This document shows, piece after piece, positions 1-6,481 of a DNA stretch of 12,787 bases. The notes under the pieces are model-generated. The model ran no database searches. It had not been told where the DNA came from and worked only from the letters and a program-made list of their open reading frames with translations. Numbering within the stretch: the stretch's first letter is position 1; each line of letters starts with the position of its first letter. Source of the DNA: an uncultured Chloroflexota bacterium (GTDB lineage Bacteria; Chloroflexota; Dehalococcoidia; UBA2247; RBG-13-53-26); NCBI GenBank assembly GCA_937860285.1, contig CALMBS010000477.1:1-12787 (forward strand). The letters are read 5' to 3'. The position numbers and the translations under genes are program-made.

Positions 1-161
1 ATAGGCAAAGGCCGACTCTGCCAGTGTGGATCCATCTACTGGTACCAGCATGTTCTTGTACATCTCTCCACCTCCCGCAGTGCCGATTGTGGCAACTCCC
101 GGCCGGGGCAGCCATTGGGAGACCTACTTAGCCGGTGGTTGTGGCCGGTACGTATCCCGGT
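1..161. other. Upstream non-coding stretch, no gene seen
   Basis: No reading frame here shows the strong G/C third-position bias of the real genes in the window. The one open plus-strand frame, starting from a GTG at 26, uses codons such as TCT, ACT, CCA and TTA and has no ribosome binding site. I see no tRNA or recognisable riboswitch. A short inverted repeat (CTCCC at 96-100, GGGAG at 117-121) is too weak to call a terminator. The stretch is probably the intergenic space before the sensor-kinase promoter. Confidence 0.6.
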
Positions 162-176
162 TTGACAGGGTGTCAA
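162..176. repeat. Palindrome TTGACA-ggg-TGTCAA over the -35 (candidate operator)
   Basis: This is a perfect 6-bp inverted repeat with a 3-bp centre. The left arm is the -35 hexamer and the right arm lies in the spacer of the kinase promoter. The position would suit a repressor operator. The downstream LuxR-family regulator is one candidate binder, but nothing in the sequence identifies the protein, and a TTGACA-containing palindrome can also arise by chance. Confidence 0.45.
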
Positions 177-189
177 GGTGGTCTATAAT
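162..189 (+). promoter_or_regulatory. Consensus sigma70-type promoter of the kinase/regulator operon
   Basis: TTGACA (162-167) and TATAAT (184-189) both match the housekeeping consensus exactly, with a 16-bp spacer. Transcription should start near 196, which leaves a leader of about 130 nt before the kinase start at 327. The -35 hexamer is the left arm of a perfect inverted repeat, TTGACA-ggg-TGTCAA (162-176), so a dimeric repressor could sit directly on the -35. The leader also contains a small hairpin at 272-287. Elements are read from sequence; activity is inferred. Confidence 0.75.
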
Positions 190-271
190 CACATTGTCGG
201 CCAGCCCCGCACCTCCGGGAAGTATCGTTACTGTTTGGATCGTGTACCCATGTCCGGACGCCGGGGGAAGC

Positions 272-287
272 TGCTCCCGAAGGAGCA
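272..287 (+). other. Small hairpin in the kinase mRNA leader
   Basis: TGCTCC (272-277) and GGAGCA (282-287) form a perfect 6-bp stem closed by a CGAA tetraloop, within the predicted 5' leader and about 40 nt before the kinase start codon. There is no T tract after it, so it is not a standard intrinsic terminator. It could protect the leader or modulate translation, or it may be incidental in GC-rich DNA. Confidence 0.3.
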
Positions 288-326
288 CGGGAACCACCGG
301 CCGGCCCGGAGGGGAATGGGGGATCG

Positions 327-3300
327 ATGGGCAGTGAGCTGATCAACACCGGAATCGATGTCATTGGCCCGGTCCCCTGGGGCACCCACTTCTGCGAGTT
401 CTACCAGACCCGGGACGATCTCATAGACACCGTGGTGCCCTACTTCACGGCCGGTCTGGAGAGGAACGAGTTCTGCATGTGGATCGCTTCCGAACCCCTC
501 ACCGCCGCCGAGGCCCGCCGGGCCATGCGCCGGGCCGTGCCGGATTTCGCCGACCGCGTGGCCAGGGGCCAGATGGAGATCCTGCCCCACAGCCGCTGGT
601 ATCTCAGGGGCGGGGCTTTTGACCGGCAGAGGGTGCTGGACGGCTGGGTGAAGAAGCTGGACGCGGCGCTGGCTGCCGGATACGCCGGGCTGAGGCTCTC
701 CGGCAACACGTTCTGGCTCGAGAAGCAGGACTGGGAGACGTTCACCGAATACGAGGCGGCCATCAATGAGGTGATCGGCCGGTACCGCATGCTGGCCCTG
801 TGCACCTACAGCCTGGACCGGTGCGGGGCGGCCGAGGTCATGGACGTCATCCGCAACCACCAGTTCGCCCTCATCCGCAAGGACGGCAACTGGGAGCTGG
901 TTGAGAGCGCGATGCAGGAGCGGGCCAGGCAGGCGCTGGCCGACAGCGAGAGCCGGTATCGCGGGCTCTACCACGCGGTCGCCGGCGGGATCGTGGTGCA
1001 GGACCGGATGGGGCTCATCACGGAGTCCAATGCGCTGGCCCGCGAGATACTGGGCCTGACGGTGGACGAGATCACCGGCCGCACCTCGGCCAATCCGGAA
1101 TGGCAGGCTGTACGCGAAGACGGATCGCTGTTTCCCGGCGGGGAACACCCGGCCATGGTGACCCTGCGCACCGGGAGGCCGGTGCAGGGTGCGGTGATGG
1201 GCGTGCTGCATCCAGCCAGCGGCCGGCGCCGTTGGATTCTGATCAACTCGGAACCCGTGCTCCATCCCCAGACCGGCCAGGTCGAGGCGGCCACCACCAC
1301 CTTCCTGGACATCACCCAGCAGAAGCAGGAAGAGCAGGCCTTGCGGGAGACGCGCGACTACCTGGACAGCCTGTTGAACTACGCCAACGCGCCCATCATC
1401 GTCTGGGACCGCGATTTCCGGATCACCAGGTTCAACATGGCCTTCCAGAAACTCACCGGCTACACGGAATCCGAAGTGGTCGGAGGGCCCCTGGACGTGC
1501 TCTTCCCGGAGCAGACTCGGGGTGACTCCCTGGCCCATATTGAACGGGCCGCGGCCGGGGAGCGCTGGGAGGTGGTGGAGATACCCATCCGGCGCAAGGA
1601 CGGCACGGTCCGGACCGTTCTCTGGAACTCCGCTACCATCCATGATCGTGACGGCGGGACGGCCGTGGCTACGATAGCCCAGGGGCAGGACATCACCGAG
1701 CGCAAGCAGGCGGAGGAGAAGCTGGCCTTTCAGGCGGACATCCTCTCCAACATCTCCGACGCGGTGGTGGCCACCGACAACGACGGAAGGGTGACCTACT
1801 GGAACCGGATGGCGGAGGAGGCGTACGGCGTCCCGCCGGAGCAGGCCATCGGCCGTCACCTGGCGGACCTTTACCAGGTGGCCTGGCTGAAGCCCGAGGA
1901 CGAGCGGGACTGTGTGCAGGAGATGGCGGCCAGCGGGTGCTGGGTCGGCGAAAGCTTCCATATCAAGAAGAGCGGCGAGAGGGCCTACGTCAGGTCGTCC
2001 ATGGGAGTCATGAGGCGGGCCGACGGTGCCCAGGCCGGGACGGTGATGGTGATCCGGGACCGGACCAAGCTGTGGCAGGCCGAGCAGGAGCTGAAGCTGC
2101 TCAACGAGAGGCTGAGGCGGCAGACCGAAGACAGGCTGCGGGCCACCGACGCCAGTTTCCGGAGGGCGATTGCCGGCAATGCGGACGGCATAGTGGTCAT
2201 ACGCAAGGACGGGGTGATCCGTTTCGCCAACAGCGCGGCGGAGCTGCTTTTTGGGCGGGCGGTGGGGCAGATGGAGGGGACCCTGTTCAGGTTTCCCCTC
2301 AATGAGGGCGCGGAGATCGAGATCCCCAGGGGGGACGGCCAGAGCGCGGTGGCGGAGATGCGTATCGTAGAGCTGGAGTGGGAAGGGGTTCCGGCCTACC
2401 TGGCTACGCTTCGCGACGTCACGAAACGGAAGCAGGGACTCCTGGCGCTCCAGGAGAGCGAGACGCGGCTGCGGCTGCTTCTGGAGCAGATACCGTGCGT
2501 GTCCTGGACCGTGGATACCAGGTTGCGGATCACCTCCTACTCGGGTACGGGGCTGGGGTTCTTCCGGAACGTACCGTCCGGAATCATGGGCATGAGCCTG
2601 TCGGAGTACTTCGAGATAGATGATCCGGAGTTCGTGCCGTATGCCGCACACCAGCGGGCGCTGCAGGGCGCGCCGGCCAGCTATGAGCTGGGCTGGGGCG
2701 GCCGCACCTTCATCGGCCGGGTGGAGCCGCTTCGGGATGCGGACGATCGGATAGTCGGCGTGGTGGGAGTGGCCTTCGACATCACCGACCGCAAGCTGGC
2801 GGAGGAGCAGCTGCGGGGTCTCTCGCACCGCCTGGTCACGGCGCAGGAGAACGAGCGCCGCCGGATCGCCCGGGAGCTGCACGATGAGGTGGGCCAGCTT
2901 CTCACGGCGCTCAAGCTCTGCCTGGACAAAGCCGCGTCGTCGGAGCCTGCCCGCGATGGTTCGGAGCTGCAGGAGGCGCGGGTGGCCTTGCGGGAGCTTA
3001 TGGCCCGGGTGAGGAGCATGTCGCTCGAGCTGCGGCCCACGATGCTGGACGACCTGGGCCTGCTGCCGACGCTGCTCTGGCATTTCAAGCGCTACACTGC
3101 CCAGACCAGGGTGCAGGTGCGCTTCAAGCACCGCGGGCTGCGGCAGGACCTGCCTCAAGAGGTGGTCACGGCGGCCTACCGCATTGTGCAGGAGGCGCTG
3201 ACCAACGTGGCGCGCTATGCCCAGGTCGACAGCGTGTCGGTGCGGGTGCGGGCCGAGCCCGATGCGCTTCTGGTGGAGGTGGAGGACCGGGGCGTGGGCT

Positions 3301-3494
3301 TTGACGTTGAGAGCGTGGCCCCCACCCGCACCGGCCTCAATGGCATGCGCGAGCGGGCCCTGTCCCTGAAGGGCAAGCTGCTGGTACAATCAAAGCCGGG
3401 GGAGGGCACCTGCATCATTGCCGAGCTCCCGCTGGTGAAGAAGCGGGCAGGGCGGAGGAGGGGCAAGGGAAGTGATAACCGTAGTCCTGGCTGA
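327..3494 (+). CDS. MEDS / multi-PAS sensor histidine kinase (NarL-type, HisKA_3)
   Basis: This 1055-aa protein is a sensor kinase that should autophosphorylate on His and pass phosphate to the regulator encoded next. Residues about 12-180 resemble the MEDS (DcmR-type) sensory domain, including HFCEFYQT and NEFCMWIASEPL. Five PAS-like units follow, at about 209-330, 342-465, 468-590, 606-705 and 710-828; several end in the usual D-I-T-x-R/Q-K linker. The HisKA_3 dimerisation helix carries RRRIARELHDEVGQ with phosphoacceptor His852. The HATPase_c domain shows an N box (QEALTN, N960), a G1 box (DRGVGFD, about 987-993) and GLNGMRERA (about 1003-1011). No transmembrane segment or signal peptide is visible, so it should sense a cytoplasmic signal; the PAS ligands are unknown. 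The ATG at 327 follows GGAGGGG at 308-314 and is the only in-frame start that keeps the whole MEDS domain. The last 23 bp overlap the regulator gene, implying translational coupling. MEDS domains are known from dichloromethane and methanogen regulators. Confidence 0.93.
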   Translation: MGSELINTGIDVIGPVPWGTHFCEFYQTRDDLIDTVVPYFTAGLERNEFCMWIASEPLTAAEARRAMRRAVPDFADRVARGQMEILPHSRWYLRGGAFDRQRVLDGWVKKLDAALAAGYAGLRLSGNTFWLEKQDWETFTEYEAAINEVIGRYRMLALCTYSLDRCGAAEVMDVIRNHQFALIRKDGNWELVESAMQERARQALADSESRYRGLYHAVAGGIVVQDRMGLITESNALAREILGLTVDEITGRTSANPEWQAVREDGSLFPGGEHPAMVTLRTGRPVQGAVMGVLHPASGRRRWILINSEPVLHPQTGQVEAATTTFLDITQQKQEEQALRETRDYLDSLLNYANAPIIVWDRDFRITRFNMAFQKLTGYTESEVVGGPLDVLFPEQTRGDSLAHIERAAAGERWEVVEIPIRRKDGTVRTVLWNSATIHDRDGGTAVATIAQGQDITERKQAEEKLAFQADILSNISDAVVATDNDGRVTYWNRMAEEAYGVPPEQAIGRHLADLYQVAWLKPEDERDCVQEMAASGCWVGESFHIKKSGERAYVRSSMGVMRRADGAQAGTVMVIRDRTKLWQAEQELKLLNERLRRQTEDRLRATDASFRRAIAGNADGIVVIRKDGVIRFANSAAELLFGRAVGQMEGTLFRFPLNEGAEIEIPRGDGQSAVAEMRIVELEWEGVPAYLATLRDVTKRKQGLLALQESETRLRLLLEQIPCVSWTVDTRLRITSYSGTGLGFFRNVPSGIMGMSLSEYFEIDDPEFVPYAAHQRALQGAPASYELGWGGRTFIGRVEPLRDADDRIVGVVGVAFDITDRKLAEEQLRGLSHRLVTAQENERRRIARELHDEVGQLLTALKLCLDKAASSEPARDGSELQEARVALRELMARVRSMSLELRPTMLDDLGLLPTLLWHFKRYTAQTRVQVRFKHRGLRQDLPQEVVTAAYRIVQEALTNVARYAQVDSVSVRVRAEPDALLVEVEDRGVGFDVESVAPTRTGLNGMRERALSLKGKLLVQSKPGEGTCIIAELPLVKKRAGRRRGKGSDNRSPG

Positions 3495-4122
3495 TGACCA
3501 CAATATCGTGCGTCAGGGTCTGCGCAAGCTGCTCGAGGCGCAGGCAGACGTCCGCGTGGTGGGGGAGGCGGCCGACGGGGCGGAGGCCACGCAGCTGGTG
3601 GAGCAGCTGCAGCCCAGCGTGCTGGTGGTGGACATCATGATGGGTGGCATGAGCGGGATCGAGGTCACGCGTTATGTCAAGAAGCTGTCCCCCAAGACCA
3701 GCGTGGTCGTGCTGTCCATGCATGCCGACGAAGGATATGTCATGGAAGCGCTACGGGCCGGCGCCAGGGGCTACGTGTTGAAGGACTCCATTGCCGATGA
3801 TCTGCTGCATGCCATGCGGGAGGCGGTCCTGGGCCGCCGTTACCTTAGTCCGCCGCTGTCGGAGTACGTCATCGAGGGGTACCTGCAGAAGCAGGAGGGC
3901 ACGGCGCTGAAGCCTCACGAGAGGCTGACCGTCAGGGAGCGCGAGGTCCTGCACCTGCTGGCGCAGGGTTTGAGCAACGCCGATATAGCGGACAGGCTGT
4001 GCGTCAGCCGGCGCACCATTGAAGTCCACCGGGCCCACGTGATGCGCAAGCTGGGTCTCCGCAACCAGGTCCAGCTCCTGCGCTATGCTATCGAGGCCGG
4101 CATTGCGCCTCCGGGCAAGTAA
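3472..4122 (+). CDS. NarL/LuxR-family response regulator
   Basis: This 216-aa protein is the cognate regulator of the kinase just upstream. The receiver domain (about 1-120) has the acidic pair Asp8-Asp9, phosphoacceptor Asp54 (VVDIMM), switch Ser82 (VLSMHAD) and Lys104 (YVLKD). A linker leads to a LuxR/GerE helix-turn-helix at about 152-206, with LTVREREVLHLLAQGLSN and VSRRTIEVHRAHVMRKLGL. The GTG start at 3472 lies inside the kinase gene. The purine-rich GGAGGGG run just before it supports this start, and the protein begins directly with the conserved beta strand. Length is normal for the family. Domain architecture, overlap and the HisKA_3 partner make it a NarL-type two-component pair. 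The target promoter is unknown; autoregulation through the palindrome at 162-176 is possible but unproven. Confidence 0.95.
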   Translation: MITVVLADDHNIVRQGLRKLLEAQADVRVVGEAADGAEATQLVEQLQPSVLVVDIMMGGMSGIEVTRYVKKLSPKTSVVVLSMHADEGYVMEALRAGARGYVLKDSIADDLLHAMREAVLGRRYLSPPLSEYVIEGYLQKQEGTALKPHERLTVREREVLHLLAQGLSNADIADRLCVSRRTIEVHRAHVMRKLGLRNQVQLLRYAIEAGIAPPGK

Positions 4123-4357
4123 GTAACCCCCACATCCCCGTGCTAAGTAGCCTCCCCAATATCCTCGATCGCCGCTGCACTGCGATACTGGTGGCGGTTG
4201 CAGGCGATGATACTCTCCAACCGTAGCGGGTCTGGATGAGGGGAGAGGGCGGTGGTCGGGGACGGCCTGGATTCCCGGGTGAGGCGGGTATCACGCCTGC
4301 AACCGGAATATAGGAGTTGCCTGTGCGCCGGCGCCAGTGGTGATTCAGGCAACAACC
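4123..4357. other. Intergenic stretch with a long inverted repeat
   Basis: No frame here has coding character: codon third positions are mixed and there is no start with a ribosome binding site. Its main content is an imperfect inverted repeat with arms near 4195-4215 and 4285-4305 (separate entry). It separates the two-component operon from the small-gene cluster, so it may contain the terminator of the first and the promoter of the second. I see no T-tracted hairpin and no convincing -35/-10 pair. Confidence 0.5.
4195..4305. repeat. Imperfect inverted repeat, about 20-bp arms
   Basis: CGGTTGCAGGCG (4195-4206) is perfectly complementary to CGCCTGCAACCG (4294-4305). Pairing continues inward as TGATAC (4208-4213) with GTATCA (4288-4293) after a single unpaired A at 4207. 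The arms therefore total 18 paired bases with one bulge, around a central segment of about 74 nt. This could fold into a long stem in RNA, or mark a small mobile or repeated element. No transposase, target duplication or second copy is seen in the window. Confidence 0.6.
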
Positions 4358-4621
4358 ATGGGGGGAAGAGAAGTGAGGAAGAGGCAGTGCTCCCATCATT
4401 GGGTGATTGACTTCGCGGTAGGTCCCTTGAGCAGAGGGGAATGCCGGGTCTGTGGAGAGGAACGGCTGTTCCGAAACCACCTCATGTGGTCCGAGGTGGC
4501 CCCGCTGGGGGCCATGAAGGAGCGGCGCGTGCCGGGTGCGGACCTGGACCTGGTGCCGCGAAGCTGGGTCGGCCCGGTCCTTTCGCCGCGGGGGACGGAG
4601 CGGAAGCCCCTGGCGTTGTAG
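4358..4621 (+). CDS. Small zinc-ribbon-like protein (CxHH...CxxC)
   Basis: This protein of about 87 aa has the pattern Cys-Ser-His-His-Trp near the N-terminus, followed about 18 residues later by Cys-x-x-Cys-Gly (CRVCGEERLFRN). That arrangement can bind one zinc ion. The tail is rich in charged residues and proline and has no recognised domain. I recall similar short proteins of the form K-R-Q-C-x-H-H-W annotated as hypothetical in Chloroflexota genomes, but could not check this. Start choice is uncertain. The ATG at 4358 is used here. A GTG at 4373, preceded by the GGGGGGAAGAG run, would begin the protein at RKRQC and fits the recalled family better; a GTG at 4337 has no ribosome binding site. 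The stop at 4619-4621 is 28 bp before the next start, so co-transcription with the next two genes is likely. Function is unknown; nucleic-acid or protein binding is plausible. Confidence 0.7.
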   Translation: MGGREVRKRQCSHHWVIDFAVGPLSRGECRVCGEERLFRNHLMWSEVAPLGAMKERRVPGADLDLVPRSWVGPVLSPRGTERKPLAL

Positions 4622-4649
4622 CTGATGTCGATGGTACAGGGGAGGAGAA

Positions 4650-4952
4650 ATGGCGTTGTCGTGCACCTATGGGAAACTGAACATCCCGATGATAGCCTAA
4701 GACGAACCGGTGTTCATTCTGCGGGGCCAGGACGCCCTGGCTGAGTCGGCCATAGAGATGTACCGGCTCCTGGCGGAGGCCCATGGCTGCAGCGTTGCCG
4801 AGGCCCTGACCAGGGAGATCGGGCACTTCAAGAGATGGACAGGGGAGAGAGGGATGCCGGTCTGGCCCGTTGCGGACCGTCCCGCGCCAACGGGCCGGGC
4901 CGAAGCCGGAGCAAGACCGCGGCCCGGCAGACAGGACGTCAGGATGGCGTGA
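4650..4952 (+). pseudogene. Small hypothetical ORF interrupted by an in-frame TAA
   Basis: A strong ribosome binding site (GGGGAGGAGAA, 4639-4649) leads to the ATG at 4650, but translation reaches TAA at 4698-4700 after 16 residues (MALSCTYGKLNIPMIA). The same frame then continues for 84 codons with DEPVFILRGQD and a helical stretch, ending at TGA 4950-4952. Joined together, the two parts look like the N-terminus and body of one protein of about 100 aa; a single C-to-T change (CAA to TAA) would explain the break. Alternatively the downstream part is translated alone from the GTG at 4710 (80 aa, no good ribosome binding site), coupled to the short upstream ORF. The first 43 residues or so after the GTG look protein-like; the rest is Arg/Pro/Ala-rich low complexity. 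No domain is recognised. It sits between the zinc-ribbon and PfpI genes in the same direction. Confidence 0.5.
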
Positions 4953-4963
4953 GGACCAAGTCT

Positions 4964-5509
4964 ATGCTGGATGGGAAGCGGATCGCCATTCTGGTGGAGC
5001 AGGATTTCGAGGACTCGGAGCTGACCGATCCGATGGGGGCCCTGAAAGCGGCCGGGGCCCGGGTGATGGTGGTGGGCAGCGGCTCGCAGAAGACCTACGG
5101 GGGAAAGCGGGGTACGGTTGAGGTCAGGGCGGATGCCGACGCCGGCCAGGTGCGGGCCGACTACTTCGACGCTGTCGTTGTCCCCGGCGGCTACGCCCCC
5201 GACAAGATGCGGATGCACCGGCCCATGGTCGAGCTGGTGAAGAAGATGCACGATTCGGGCAAGATTGTGGCCGCGATATGCCATGGTCCCCAGCTCCTGA
5301 TCTCGGCGGAGGTGGTCAGGGGGCGGAGGGTCACCTCGTGGCCCTCTGTGGCCGTGGACCTGAAGAACGCCGGGGCCCTGTGGGTGAACGAAGCGGTCGT
5401 CCGGGACGGGAACCTGATCACGTCCCGCCAGCCGGCCGATATCCCCGAGTTCAACGCTGCGGTCATCCAGGCCCTGGAGCAGGAACCGGAGGAAGCCCGG
5501 CTACGTTGA
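4964..5509 (+). CDS. PfpI/DJ-1 superfamily protein (YhbO-like protease/deglycase)
   Basis: This 181-aa cytoplasmic protein has the DJ-1/PfpI glutamine-amidotransferase-like fold. Family members are described as intracellular cysteine peptidases or as stress-related glyoxalase/deglycase enzymes; the substrate here cannot be told from sequence. The nucleophile-elbow motif AICHGPQLL gives Cys106 and His107. Glu16 (QDFEDSEL) matches the conserved Glu near the nucleophile, and PGGYAPDKMR supplies Asp80 where archaeal PfpI has Glu and YhbO, as I recall it, has Asp. The C-terminal block VVRDGNLITSRQPADIPEF is typical. Length is within the usual range of about 165-190. The ATG at 4964 is preferred because GAGGA (4951-4955) lies 8 nt before it and the protein then starts at the first beta strand. 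A GTG at 4949 overlaps the previous stop (GTGA) and is the alternative. Likely last gene of the small plus-strand cluster. Confidence 0.92.
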   Translation: MLDGKRIAILVEQDFEDSELTDPMGALKAAGARVMVVGSGSQKTYGGKRGTVEVRADADAGQVRADYFDAVVVPGGYAPDKMRMHRPMVELVKKMHDSGKIVAAICHGPQLLISAEVVRGRRVTSWPSVAVDLKNAGALWVNEAVVRDGNLITSRQPADIPEFNAAVIQALEQEPEEARLR

Positions 5510-5524
5510 AGGAGGCGACGAACA

Positions 5525-5549
5525 CCTCAGGCCGAAGAAGCGGCCGAGG
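5525..5549. terminator. Hairpin between convergent genes (weak terminator candidate)
   Basis: CCTC-a-GGCCG (5525-5534) pairs with CGGCCGAGG (5541-5549), giving a 9-bp stem with one bulged A and an AAGAAG loop. It lies in the 78-bp gap between the converging stop codons of the PfpI gene and the nitrilase gene, where a bidirectional terminator is expected. No T tract follows on either strand, so it is not a textbook intrinsic terminator. Confidence 0.35.
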
Positions 5550-5587
5550 AGCCGCGATCTCTACCTGGTTCATGACTGATGTTGGAT

Positions 5588-6364
5588 TCAGTAGAGGTCC
5601 GGCCGCCGGTCCTGAAACACGGGCATCGAGGCCCTCACCTCATCCACCCGGCTCTTCTGCAGCTCGGCGATGAGGAGCTGTTCGCCGGCCTCCGGCGCCG
5701 CAGCCAGGAGCACGCCGTAGGGATCCACCACCCGGCTGCCGCCGGCGAACTGGAGGCTCCCGTCCGACCCGGCCCGGTTGGCGCCAATCATGTAGAGCTG
5801 GTTCTCGATGGCCCGTCCCGCCAGCAGCGTGGACCAGTGATTGGCCCGGGCTGCCGGCCAGGCAGCCGGCACCACGACGACCTCGGCCCCCCGGAGCGCC
5901 AGTGACCGGGCCATCTCGGGAAAGCGGATGTCATAGCAGAGCATTATCCCCCACTGCAGGCCCTCGATGGCGGCCAGGGTCAGCGACTGGCCGGGCTTCA
6001 GGAAGCGGGGCTCGCGGGCCAGGGTGAAGAGGTGCGCCTTCCGGTAGCGGGCTGCCAGTTTCCCGCTGGGGTCCAGGACGGCGACGGAGTTGTAGACGTC
6101 GCTGCCTTCCCGTTCGGCGAGGCCGCACACCATCCAGATGCGCAGCCGGGTGGCTGTCTCCTGGAGCAGCGGCAGGGGCCCCGATTCCCAGGTGGAGGCT
6201 TTCGCCACGATGGTCTTCATCTCGTAGCCGGTGTCGGCCATCTCCGGGAAGACCACCGCATCACAGCCGGCCCCGGCGGCCTGCTCCGCCAGGCGCTGCA
6301 TCGTGCCGCAGTTGGCGGCCACGTTCCCTACCTCGCACACCATCTGGGCCACGGCAACCCTCAT
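5588..6364 (-). CDS. Carbon-nitrogen hydrolase (nitrilase superfamily)
   Basis: This 258-aa enzyme should hydrolyse a non-peptide C-N bond (amide, omega-amide or nitrile) in the cytoplasm. The Glu-Lys-Cys triad is complete: Glu41 in VVFPEMADTGY, Lys109 in RYRKAHLF and Cys143 in IMLCYDIRFPE. Family-typical blocks such as YNSVAVLDPSG and GGSRVVDPYG are also present. Length matches single-domain members such as omega-amidases and N-carbamoyl-type amidases, but the exact substrate is not decidable. The ATG at 6364 is preceded by AAGGAGA at about 9 nt and starts directly at the first beta strand (MRVAVAQM). A longer frame to 6442 would add an Arg/Pro-rich stretch and run into the -10 element at 6441-6446, so it is rejected. 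The gene converges on the PfpI gene and lies 114 bp downstream of the hypothetical gene on the same strand. Confidence 0.93.
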   Translation of the reverse strand: MRVAVAQMVCEVGNVAANCGTMQRLAEQAAGAGCDAVVFPEMADTGYEMKTIVAKASTWESGPLPLLQETATRLRIWMVCGLAEREGSDVYNSVAVLDPSGKLAARYRKAHLFTLAREPRFLKPGQSLTLAAIEGLQWGIMLCYDIRFPEMARSLALRGAEVVVVPAAWPAARANHWSTLLAGRAIENQLYMIGANRAGSDGSLQFAGGSRVVDPYGVLLAAAPEAGEQLLIAELQKSRVDEVRASMPVFQDRRPDLY

Positions 6365-6440
6365 GGGCGGACATCTCCTTCCTCGGCGCTCTGGTGGGGG
6401 CGGCGGCCCTCGTCGGTCCCGGCGTTCGCCCCGTGGCGAC

Positions 6441-6449
6441 ATTATAGCA
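6441..6449 (-). promoter_or_regulatory. Extended -10 promoter (TGCTATAAT) for the nitrilase gene
   Basis: On the minus strand the sequence TGC-TATAAT is a perfect -10 with the TGn extension. No good -35 lies at 16-18 bp, which an extended -10 can tolerate. Transcription would start near 6434 and leave a leader of about 70 nt before the start at 6364. The element is also the outer edge of the hairpin at 6445-6481. Confidence 0.5.
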
Positions 6450-6481
6450 GCCCGGCCTGCGGGAAAGCTGGCCGGCTGCTA
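6445..6481 (-). terminator. Stem-loop beginning in the stop codon of the upstream gene
   Basis: Read on the minus strand, TAGCAGCC-GGCC begins with the TAG stop of the gene at 6479-7039. After a 12-nt loop it pairs with GGCCGGGCTGCTA, giving 12 base pairs with one bulged base. It could act as a terminator or RNA-stabilising stem for that gene, although no T tract follows. The far arm runs into the TATAAT of the next promoter, so structure and promoter overlap. Confidence 0.45.

Noticed and set aside
85..150. GC-rich segment with a GGGAGACC string, checked as a cobalamin-type riboswitch remnant
   Set aside because: The conserved core elements are absent and it lies upstream of the promoter, so it would not be in the kinase mRNA.
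26..337. A plus-strand frame in the leader region
   Set aside because: No ribosome binding site, no third-position bias, and it runs through the consensus promoter into the kinase start.
228..3389. A very long open frame on the minus strand opposite the sensor kinase
   Set aside because: It mirrors the kinase gene and its translation is His/Pro/Leu/Gly-rich without domains. Long antisense frames are a common by-product of G/C third-position bias.
4323..4343. A six-codon ORF (MRRRQW) after AGGAG, possibly an arginine leader peptide
   Set aside because: Too short to support, with no attenuator hairpin or arginine gene downstream.
4835..4963. A longer N-terminus for the PfpI-type protein
   Set aside because: The extra residues are Arg/Gly/Ser low complexity and overlap the previous ORF. 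Good start signals exist at 4964 and 4949.
6365..6442. N-terminal extension of the nitrilase-family protein
   Set aside because: The extension is Arg/Pro-rich and begins within the -10 element. The ATG at 6364 has a good ribosome binding site and starts the conserved fold.
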